Shown: positions 46,301 through 55,795 of the stretch, piece by piece
Numbering within the stretch: the first letter of the stretch is position 1
Layout: every line of letters begins with the position of its first letter
DNA from: Polytrichum commune
Lineage: Eukaryota > Streptophyta > Polytrichopsida > Polytrichales > Polytrichaceae
Direction of reading: 5' to 3'
Assembly (NCBI GenBank): GCA_950295325.1
Contig: OX485803.1
Coordinates: 71,997,554 to 72,061,553 of the forward strand
Length of the DNA: 64,000 nucleotides
Position numbers and translations under genes: made by a program
Notes under the pieces: model-generated
Database searches by the model: none
What the model was told of the DNA's origin: nothing
Seen by the model: the letters and a program-made list of their open reading frames with translations, nothing else

Positions 46301-47188
46301 CCCAACACCCGAGGAACTCGTCAACGCATAGAAGAATCGTTGAGTTCTGCAATTCGTGGTGTGGCTCATACTACATCCGTGTTAGAGACAAATTGTCTTG
46401 CTTCCAAGTGGCACATTGCAAGATTACCACCCAACTCAGCCAAACGATGTTGGGCACTGCAGGCCATCACAGGGCTCAGAAAGGAATTTCGCTCTCCCAA
46501 CAATGTGGAGTATGAATTTTGGTTTTGCCCTGACGACATCAAACGTTGTGTGAGTGGCAGTAAGAAGAAATATGTGTTGGACTGGCCTTTAGTACCCAAC
46601 ACGTGGTCGGTAAAGATAGGTACCAATCTATCGCGAGAGGAGGTTTTGGCACTTGAAGATGCTGGATTTCAACTACAGCAGAGGGAGGCATTGTCTCCTC
46701 GTCGTAGGCTTTCAACAATCGCAACTCTCCCCATCCCTCGCTCGCATTTTTCTATGCCACCAAACCCGGACGCCCACCCTACATTCAGGTTTGGGAAGAC
46801 AGTGCGTCGTAATCCAACAGCACCGCTAGCGGATCACAAAAACAAATGGGAGAGCGCCGGACTCATGGAGGGTTACTATGTGGTTGGGGTCACTGCCATT
46901 CCATATCCGGGCTTTGGAGTGATAATCAACATTGTCTCCAAGCATGATATCACATATCATGTCACAATTGGCGACATCCCGCATTGCACATGCCCGGATT
47001 TAACAAAATTGTCCTCTCATGCATTGGGAAAGAAAGGAAAATGGGTGTATTGTAAACATCTTTATTATGTGTTTAGATTTTTGTGCAAAGTGGATTACGA
47101 GAGTGACAAGTTCATTCATGCACCTACATATACCTATAACGAGGTCATGCGACTACTTGAACTTGCTGGTATTGTAGAGTGTGAGTAG
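43305..47188 (+). CDS. MULE transposase with SWIM zinc finger, one frameshift
   Basis: Transposase of about 1,150 residues in two exons, with one frameshift near 44110. N-terminal part: an N-domain rich in Ser/Pro. Then a zinc-binding segment spans the frameshift (DGHPWC, CVGHLQCHNDYCDY) and continues VCRSTPVCIALC and RACIHFGVHDHPVANGTCRE, possibly of WRKY-GCM1 type. Catalytic region near 44930-45190: HSRYYKVLIIACCDMQSED (first Asp), NFKGFMADSAQANWNAV (second Asp), RECTCLFHW (C..H). The Glu is probably in the EEGILGLSEW region. The intron 45440-45883 (GTAAGT…TAG) contains a duplicated exon start. The second exon (45884-47188) carries FGSTKRKLNLPPGADCD, PYPGFGVIINIVSKH and a C-terminal SWIM finger (HCTCPDL … WVYCKHLYYVF). 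Start at 43305 is the first Met of the long frame. It is the best preserved gene in the window. Confidence 0.75.
45440..45883 (+). other. Transposase intron with duplicated exon start
   Basis: Donor GTAAGT at 45440; the functional acceptor is inferred at 45883. An earlier acceptor at 45519 is followed by a copy of the exon start (DMTIEERAGMPTCNLAETV), then four hairpin repeats, then a second copy of the intron start (TTGTAAGTACATATCAAACT at about 45776). The original intron was probably about 80 bases, like the 101-base intron at 31016-31116. Confidence 0.65.
45596..45711. repeat. Hairpin array 2 (same unit as array 1)
   Basis: Four TTTGGGTCG..CGACCCAAA hairpins at 45596, 45628, 45660 and 45692, with an exact 32-base period. 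The third has two arm substitutions. Same unit as 40991-41173 but about 4.4 kb away, in the other gene's intron. Confidence 0.8.
46980..47100 (+). other. SWIM zinc finger coding segment
   Basis: Encodes IPHCTCPDL, 21 residues, then WVYCKHLYYVFRFLC: a CxCx(n)CxH pattern. SWIM fingers sit at the C terminus of plant MULE and FAR1/FHY3-related proteins and contribute to DNA or protein binding. Confidence 0.75.
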
Positions 47189-47397
47189 TATTGCAAATGG
47201 TCTATTAAGTACCATATATTTGAATGTCAAAATATGACATGTTTTGGTTTGGATTTTTATAATAAAAATCAGCAATGGGCTGGAAGTATTTCAAATGATT
47301 CAGTAACTTCATTTCTATTTAGACTACGACCCAACCGTGAGCGGTTTGATTGATTGACATGGATAAATAATAACAATTTTCTTTAAATAAAAAATAA

Positions 47398-47694
47398 TTG
47401 AGAAGATTCTACGCACATCCGCGTAGTAACGTCTTCTTGGTATCCGCCTATAGATTATTCATGCTTTATCACTAGCTCAATTTGGGATAGCACCAGTCAA
47501 TGTAACCAACCGGATTCGAACCCGGGTTGATACAGACCTAATATCAGTCTCTTACACAACTCGCATCCACAGGCGGATGTCTCAAAACCTAGTAGTTACC
47601 TACATATTGACTATTTCTAATATCTAATTTCCTTTCATTTGTAGATTCTGGGCCTTAATTCAACCCGTGAGCAGTTTGAATGGCTCACAATTAT
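47398..47694 (-). repeat. tRNA-derived SINE-like repeat, copy 2
   Basis: Better preserved copy of 28878-29262. On the minus strand the B box is exact (GGTTCGAATCC, complement of 47512-47522). The shared outer blocks are AGAAGATTCTACGCACATCC, TTTATCACTAGCTCA, CCGCCTATAGATTATT and TTAATTCAACCCGTGAGC. A clear A box and a poly(A) tail were not seen. Confidence 0.55.
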
Positions 47695-47860
47695 GGCACC
47701 TACATGTACGTATAATGAGGTTATGCACCTACTTGAATTTGCTGGTGTTGTGGAATGTGAGTAGTTGTGCAAGTATTGGTTGTAACTACATGTATAAGGA
47801 TGTCAATAAATGACATGTATTGGTTTGGATTATTATAATAAAAATCAGCAATGAATTGAA
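47695..47860 (+). repeat. Duplicated transposase 3' end
   Basis: Diverged copy of 47125-47285: the last 24 codons (APTYTYNEVMRLLELAGIVE in the original), the stop and about 90 bases of 3' flank. It follows the SINE-like repeat. A short GTGAGCRGTTTGA segment also occurs on both sides of the SINE-like repeat (47337 and 47667), so duplication and insertion are linked. Confidence 0.65.
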
Positions 47861-47994
47861 AGTGTTTTAAATGATCCATGGAAATAGGGCCCTTTCACTT
47901 GTGCTTCATTTAAAATATTGGCAATTTACAATTGAAAATATGCAATTAATTTGTCAAAATTTTGGTTGTGTATCCTAAACCCGTGTGTCTTTAC

Positions 47995-48095
47995 TAAATT
48001 TGGAATCATTGCTCATATGTTACTGCTCATTGCTCATGTGATACTGCTCACCGCTCACCGCTCACTGCTCATCGCTCATAAGATAGCTTCCCTCC
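47995..48095 (-). repeat. Right terminal inverted repeat, MULE copy 2
   Basis: Reverse complement reads GGAGGGAAGCTATCTTATGA followed by GCGATGAGCAGTGAGCGGTG words. It pairs with 37835-37930. Confidence 0.7.
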
Positions 48096-48104
48096 ATGCC
48101 TGGG
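48096..48104. repeat. 9-bp target duplication, right (ATGCCTGGG)
   Basis: 8 of 9 bases match 37826-37834. Confidence 0.6.
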
Positions 48105-50439
48105 GGCTCATGTAGGGTATCAATGTATTGCCAAGTGTTTGGCAAATGGCTTTGTCTCTTTGAAGCAAGTACATGCCTTGAAGTAAAGATAATGTTCATC
48201 ATTAAAACGGGCTCATGTGTTGGTTTTGGGTCATTTACTCAATAACACTTTGAATTTCTACAACTTTTGTTTGAAAACTCACAAAACATATGCTTGATGT
48301 GTTAGAATCCCAAGTATTATACTAATAAAATTCATCTAAATTTTTCAAAACCAATAATAATATATTTCACCAACTTTTAAAAAGGACAATTTTAGAACAA
48401 TCTACCATATGCGGGTTTGATCAAGTGTGAAGTATTTCACAAGCTGGCTCTCTCTCTTACCCTCCTCTTTCTATCTCTAATAATAGAAAAGACTAACCTC
48501 AAATTAGTTGGTGGGATTCAAATTTGCACGTTTGAGAAATTGCTAAGCTATGGGGATTTAGGAGATTGGGAAAGCCTTTGATCATGGCCCAATCGTGGAT
48601 GACGACCTAATGGGGATCACACCCTAATATGGGTTTCACCTACCCCTAAGTAACTCTATTTTACACAACAATATTTTACAATGTCATCTGTTTTAAGCGG
48701 ACTCAAATGTGAGGTTTCATAGCAAGTATTGATCCACAAGCGTTGCAAATGAGCAAACGTACAAAGCCAAATCGTGAAATGTTCCCAGCTACCTCAAGAA
48801 CACGAAATTATTGAAGGTGTAACCCGAGTAAGCAAAGGTTGGTTCAATCCATGGCAAATTACTTTTCAAATTTTGCTAAAGAATCACATAGACCCTTCAC
48901 CCCAACTACGATGATTGTTGAGCCTATAATGCATTGTCCAATCTCTTTCAAACACTTGCATTTTATTATTACAAATATCTATTTTTGTAGCCTCACCAAA
49001 GCATAATAACAACAAAAATATCAGTGCTTCGTTTGCACCAACTTGAATGGGAGCCCATTTTGCCTTACCTTGATCATGTTTTGCCAAGCTTCAATGTAAG
49101 GTTGCTTTGTTCCTTTCGAAAGTGTTGAGTAAGGGTTGTCTGCCTTAGACACCACGACCCTTTGGCCCTTGGATTCAACTAGGGATTCATGGGTGTCCAT
49201 GTAAACTCATCCACTTGTGATGGTGAAAACATAGTGGATTTTATTACAATATCCCAATGGCTATTCTAGATGGTTTGACTCCAAAATCATAATAAAAAAC
49301 CCCAAATAAGTATCGAGGTATCATTCTAAAATGAATAAACTCCTAACCTTGTAGGGGACTTGTTTTTACTCAAGCCCCTTTCATCCATGATGGATGAGTT
49401 TACATAGACAACACGAACCTCTCACCCTTGGATTCTAGATCATACAAAGAGTCAGTACAACAAGTCGATCTCGCATAACATGTTAATTAACTTACTTGAG
49501 GATAGGAGCATCTTAAACTAAGAAGTTAAAATTCCAGGTAGAAAAAAGAGACCAGGTTTATTGCAAACCCCCCCCCCTCCCAATACTGAAATGAATACAA
49601 AACTTTAAAATCAAAATTGTGTTATCGCCCAAAACCATTAGGGAGACTGATGTTCATGTGATGAACATTCTCACAATCTATATGTACTTATTATGCAAGA
49701 TTTTGAGGGTGTTGCATTCGAACGTGCACAATCTTTCCCACACGTGGAGAAGGGCCTCAATTGCACTTGAAGAATTGGTGAAGTTTAGAATAGGGACATG
49801 ATGAGTTCATTTTCAGTACCATCCGGCCCGTTTCCTTTGAAGTGGGACACACTGTACATTGACAAGGCCACAGCACCTAAGTTACACAAGAGAGAGCCCC
49901 TTTTCCAACTTTGAAATTACAAACTCCATTTCAGAACTATAAGGGCCAGTGACGCGTTTACATTTCACTCTTTGTGGTAAATAGTGTGGGCCACACTATA
50001 AAAGAGGAAACCAACACCACAAACATCGGGGGATATTACTGTGGAAACTCATTGCATTCCGACCCACAATATGTAACATTGGGGGTCTACATTGTAGGTT
50101 GTAATGTTTCTCTTGGATGAGAAATAATGTGCATTTGAGAGACCCTTGTTACATGTTCATATACAAGATTCAAATATTTAGTTTATTTTCCAAAAACGAT
50201 CTCAACATAAATGATCAATTTCTCAAAATTTCCTTGTTAATTGCTACTTGTTTGCAAATATGGGTGTTTTACAAAAAAAAATTGTAGTTTCCAGTGAAGC
50301 CGCTTGGGTAGGATGGGTATGTGGAGAAATTGATGCAAGAAATCTCCCTCAATTGTAAAGTTCCATACTATTTCTAATGCACGATGGTGTATGATGTGGG
50401 CCACACTATAAGTTTGCCCACAAGATTCATCATAAACAC
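48105..50439. other. Spacer, nothing recognised
   Basis: AT-rich. A GATGGATGAGTTTACATAGACAAC word near 49388 recurs near 53638 and 56347, so small dispersed repeats are present. A C-run sits near 49569. No coding frame is supported. Confidence 0.3.
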
Positions 50440-51245
50440 TGTAGTGACCGTAGACCATGACCATTGCTTTCTAAATTTTCTCGTTGTTTGAGAAGTGAGT
50501 GGTGGTCCTAGTTCACTTTACATGAGGTCATAAAATTTATGATTAATCGTGTCATAAAATTGGATAGTGACATGGAATTCTACGTGTCCATAAATAACTA
50601 GTGTTTGCTCGGGGGGTTCACTGGCGAAAATTGTAGAACAACGTGCGATAAAAAATAGGGTCCAATATATTCATTGTAGATAAATTTTGTAAAAAATGTA
50701 CATGTAAAATAGGGGATTTTAAAATAGTGAAACATGTTCACATGTAAAATACCATCACATATAATATTTTCAGGCTTTTTACATGTAAAATACCATCACC
50801 TTATAATCTTTTCTACAAGGTAAATAAACCCCCCAATAAATAGGTCCCGAATGCACGTGTATGCAAAATATGAGGGAGTGAACCCCCCGAGAGTGTTTGA
50901 TGGCAACCAATATTTTGCAATGAGACAACCCAAATAGGTATTTTCAACCAAAAACAAAAAAACAAAAAAGGTCACACACCCAAAAATCCGTATTTAAACA
51001 ACATCCACTAATTTGAGATTTTAAGAAAATTGGGTTTATTTAAATTTGGTTTCCATTTAAAATTTTATGTCATAGTCTAAGTATGCTTTACACTATGCCA
51101 TGTGACCAAAGGTCGTGAGGATAAATGATCTAGGATTTTTCCTAATCGTGGCTTTGGACCATTGACCATGAGAAATCCTAAATTATTTTCCCTACAACCC
51201 TTGGTCATGTGTGAAAAAATGGCCCTTAGCGTTATGTGTAAATCA
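50440..51245 (+). repeat. Dispersed repeat D, copy 2
   Basis: Same block order as 27310-27830, with an extra internal segment (about 50600-50900) that has its own short repeats (ACATGTAAAATACCATCAC twice). The last blocks (GACCATGAGAAATCCTAAAT, ACAACCCTTGGTCATGTG) are well conserved. Confidence 0.55.
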
Positions 51246-52949
51246 AATTCTAGTTGATTGTGCAATGCACTTCTCTTTTGGACATGTACACCCAATCAAC
51301 AACATGAAGATGGCACCTACACCTATTTACACATGCCAAAATGTTGTTTTGTCACTAAAACATAATACCTAACCATCTTATGGTAGATAAGAAGATGAGC
51401 ATATTTAGAGATGAAGGATACGCTTTGTTCGGGTCCTTCTTTATTCTAATTGAACCCATGCATATGTACACAAAGCCATATCCAATGTCCATAAACATGC
51501 CCATAATTCATGGATGTCACCATGTTTTTGACTTGTTTTGAATGGATGAAAATAAATGTAACATCATTGAATGCTTTTCTTTTGGGCTAACATATAAATC
51601 GTGTCAAGATCAACTCCATCATTTCTAACAAATCATTATATGGATTTAAGACAAAGTCTATGGACCTAAAATTTGAGCGCAAAAAGAGTATGGCTTTATG
51701 GTCTTCTAGGGATTGTAAGCAAGTGTAGAATTCAATTGTGATCCCACATTGTTACAAGTTACGTGGTCTTTGGCATGGTCATGGTAAGTCATTCAAGAAG
51801 CATTGTATCCCATGAAAACTCTAGGGCATAATCAGTGAGTTTCACAAACAAATGTCCTTATAGGACCACAATCGACTTTGGGGTATTTTACCTTAAATAT
51901 CACAATATATTGAATTTTAACATTAAAAGAAACTTTAAATAATCTAATTTCTTGGTCCAATTTCAAAGGCTAATCCAATGGGACAATCAACACATATATT
52001 GGATTGCTCTTTATTGCCCAGGGAGTGCACTGTTCAAGTACAATATTTATACACGTGGGTGCACAAAAGGGGGTTTATTTAAAACAAGCATGTACAAAAT
52101 GTACGTACAAGAGACATATTGCTATTAAGCAAGAAGTAGATATACATGAGGCTATAGAAAAATATATGTAAAGTACACATTTATGCGTTTACGCGTTCAA
52201 GTCAAACCTGGACCAAGAATCATGTGTTTTTTCATCCACTAAGTAACGACTTTATAACTAAAAATCCATGATTTGATATTATACATATAATAGGGCCATA
52301 TTTTTGCATTTCCAAACATTTGTACACATGTTATATGCAATTTCTGTATTTGTTTTTGGACCCTTGTGTACGTATGGAAATGTATTTTGAAGCAATGAGA
52401 TTTGTAAGTATATTGCTTGATTTTAGCAAAAATAAAATGTATACAGGGGTATTTTAATAAGGGGCATGCACGCACGTGATGCTTGGTTTTAATGAATAGT
52501 GTACTCCCTGAGCTTTATTGTCAACTGCATGTTAGGACTACATTGGTCCTATGTATTTCACTAGTTTGGACCCATATTGTCCCGCCTTGTTGTATACTTG
52601 CAAATAAAATAATGTCATATGCCATCCTAAACCATCTACTCAACATTGTTGCCATCGATAGCCAATCATTTTGGAATTTTGAAACAGAGAAATGCGTTAG
52701 TGCCCACATACCCTCACTCTCAATTGCCAAAATGTATATATGCATAATTTAATGCCATAGCTTAAATTGATTTCTAAACTTACAAGTGCTTCACATGTGT
52801 TAGTTCAAGCTCTATATAGCAATTTGACATTACCAATTAATGTGTGTCAAGCCAACAACTCTACAAATCAAGTATTTTCAAGCCATGAATTTGTGTTCTC
52901 TACATAAACTCATCCATCAGAAAGGTGAAATTGCAACGAGATCGTCCTT
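51246..52949. other. Spacer, nothing recognised
   Basis: AT-rich. Frames of 70-90 codons on both strands lack any motif and overlap each other. No array or terminal repeats were seen. Confidence 0.3.
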
Positions 52950-53510
52950 TGGGGCATGTTTACTCTAGTGATGAATAACCATGAACACTGCTTTTTAAGT
53001 TCTCTCATTGGATGAGAAATGAGTGGCGATCCCGACTCCCACCTTGTATTACACAAGGTCACCAAAACAAAGAGTAGCTATGCCAAAAAAAATACAAGAA
53101 AGTGACAGGGAAGTGACATGGAAGTGACATGGAATCCTACATAAGCATAAATGGATAATGTTTGGTGATGACCCAAATTATATTGTGGCACGAGAACCCA
53201 AATAAGTTCTCTCAACTAAAAATGAAGGTGACTGTGTTTTGAAAACCTTATCTTTGATAACTTCTATTCCAAAAATTATTATTTATAGCATACCCTTAGA
53301 TCTCATGAAATATTTATATTTTGTTTCCATTAAAAACACTACGCCCCAATCTAAGTTTGCTATGTATTGTGACCAAAGCTTCCAAAAACAATGTAGATTT
53401 ATCTTGATCATGGTCTTTGGACTCTTGACCATGACCACAATAATTCTTGAATCAAATTTTCTCACAACCCTTGGTAATGTGTTTAAAATGGCCCTTAGTA
53501 GGGAATGACT
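52950..53510 (+). repeat. Dispersed repeat D, copy 3
   Basis: Same order and orientation as copies 1 and 2; shares GAGAACCCAAATAAGTT with copy 1 and CTTTGGAC..TTGACCATGA with copy 2. Confidence 0.55.
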
Positions 53511-55360
53511 AGTTTTAGACGGCACGACTCCAAAAATGACATCACATACTTTAAATTAGCCTAGTGGAATCCACTTGAAATGAATTGACCCTCAACCTTA
53601 CAAGGGGTTTAATTTTTTAACGCAACCTCGTCATCTACAATGGATGAATTTATATAGACACCACAAAGTCTAAGCTAGGTTTACTATAGTTAGGAATCAA
53701 GCCTAAAGGCCAAGGTGGAAGTATTTTTTTAAAATCTTGGTAGCCACCTTTGCCCAACAATACCAACATACACGTTTACATTACAATCCTCCAATTTTAA
53801 ACACATGGACGTCTAAAAATTTGTATGAACAATCCTAACTCTATAAAGCTTCCATATGCTTCAATCCACTTCCATCCGTATGGTCAAATCTACCATAAAG
53901 CATTTCGAATTTCTTTAACGAGGCTATGGATTGAATTGAACCATTTGAGATGACTTTGGAGCAATTTTGATTGGGTTAAGTACCCAAACTTACCGAAATG
54001 TTTGAAATAAGGTAGAAGCACCTCAAGCCAAAACAACCCTCAAAATCAACACCTTCAAAATCTTGCATAACAATTATATGTTGATTTCGAGAATGTTCAC
54101 CATGGGAACATCATACCCCCTAATGGCTTTGGGTGCCAACATAGTTTTCAAATCAAACATTTATATTTATCTTAGAATTGGAGGAGGAGAAAAAAAAAAC
54201 TATAATACACATGGTGTCTCTTTCCCTATCTAGGAATTTTATTTCCCCCCTGGTTAATGCGGTTGCCACATGTATGCCTCATGTATGACAACCACCAAGA
54301 CAACACCATCCTGCCATGGATACTAAGCTACACATGCAACACTCACGATGTGAATGCCTCGCAAAACTAAGACCGGATATCGTTTACGTACAAGGCATTG
54401 CATAGGAACAAAATGGTCCACTAATACCTACACTAGACCTAACCATCCAAATCATTGAATTCACCTTTACGCATGATAGATTCCTTGACCAAGCCATACA
54501 AACAAAAGAAGACAAATACAACCCATTAATAAACACAATAAGAGCACAAGGCTGGAATATTAGACCCCTCATAGTTATCACCACAGGAGTAAGGGGAGCC
54601 ATTCACAAGAGAAGCATAGAACTCCTTGAGAACCTACATATCCCCAAATCACCAATAAAACAAAACAATGAAAACCATCCACCAAATAGCCATCAAATAT
54701 CTCACATACCAAGTACTTAATAAGAGAAATCTCAACAATAAACAAGAACCATAATATCAAAATAATGTATATATAAGAGCCCACCCAGTGCAAGGTAGGC
54801 AGGAAACCCCATCTTATACCAAGAGGATTCTTAAGTAAAGTAGGGCCAACATGCTCAAATTCACGTTGGATTGCCCGACATTGTTTTTTCTTTTCTTTTT
54901 GGTCTCTTTTCTTTTGCCAAATTCCTTCCTTCACTTCTAGGTTTGCAGTGTGTCCTATCTTAGATGCAATGTAGGTACTTTACTTCCAAACCACTTCTTA
55001 CATAACTACTTGAGTTTGTGGCACTGAGGTTGCTCAAGTGTCCATTCCAGTTCCACTACAGACGAGCAAATCGCAAGGTCCGGTGTCCAGTCAAACAGGT
55101 CGGGTGTCCACTCACACAGAGCAACCGCTCATGAGTGCCCAGCCTAGCCCTTCCTTACTTTCCCCCTCCCAAAACACATGCAAGCAAGTCTTCATGGCAG
55201 TTATTAGGTACTTACACTTACCCCTCTTACTCCCTCGACAATCCGGTAGGGATTGTAGTACGTACTTAATTACCGAAAGGTAAAGCTTAATGATGCTCAC
55301 GAAGGAGACCACATACTTGGTGGCACTTGCAAGTGCAAATGACTTGATGATTATATGTAC
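53511..55360. other. Spacer, nothing recognised
   Basis: Several short frames overlap on both strands, none with a family motif. No supported gene. Confidence 0.3.
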
Positions 55361-55364
55361 TAGA

Positions 55365-55795
55365 GGAGAACTTGTCCATTACAACCATCCGTTGTGACTC
55401 ATGATGGGAAAGTGCACAAAGAAAATCATTTTGGTTGTCTCCTGGAGGGTTTTGTTTGTCTATTGTCCAAAAACTGCAATAAAAAACCTCCGGTTGACGA
55501 TCAAAAGGATTTTCTTAAGTGTATGTTGTTGCCATGAGTTGCAATGGATGGTCGTAGTGGACAAGTTTTCTTCTTAGTGATTACAACCATCCGTTGCAAA
55601 TTGTCCAGTGTGTTCACAACGAGTAAATTGTCTAGATGAATTAGTTTGGTTGGCGACCAAAGGTTTTTGGTTTGCCATTTGTCTAGATATTGTAATCAAA
55701 AACCTCCACTTGACAACCGTATTTACTTATTTATGGAGTCTCTCACTGTGAGTTGCAATGGGTTGGTTGTCATGGACAAGTATTTTGTGAGTGTA
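55365..55795. repeat. Two-unit tandem repeat of about 213 bp with inverted ends
   Basis: Units 55365-55580 and 55580-55795 share TTACAACCATCCGTTG, TTTTGGTTG, CAAAAACCTCC and GAGTTGCAATGG. Each unit starts with CAACCATCC and ends with GGATGGTCG or GGTTGGTTG, so each could fold back. Non-coding. Confidence 0.5.

Larger units (their letters stand above)
37835..48095 (+). mobile_element. Two-gene MULE with methyltransferase-like gene, copy 2
   Basis: A 10,261-bp DNA transposon. Left terminal repeat 37835-37930 and right terminal repeat 47995-48095 are inverted copies sharing GCTATCTTATGA and runs of GTGAGCGATGAGCGGTGAGC-type words. It holds a plus-strand MULE transposase (43305-47188) and a divergent minus-strand methyltransferase-like gene (38403-42782). 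Secondary events inside it are a hAT-like insertion (39836-40617), palindromic arrays (40925-42450 and 45596-45711), a duplicated exon start, and a duplicated transposase 3' end with a SINE-like repeat. Confidence 0.75.
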
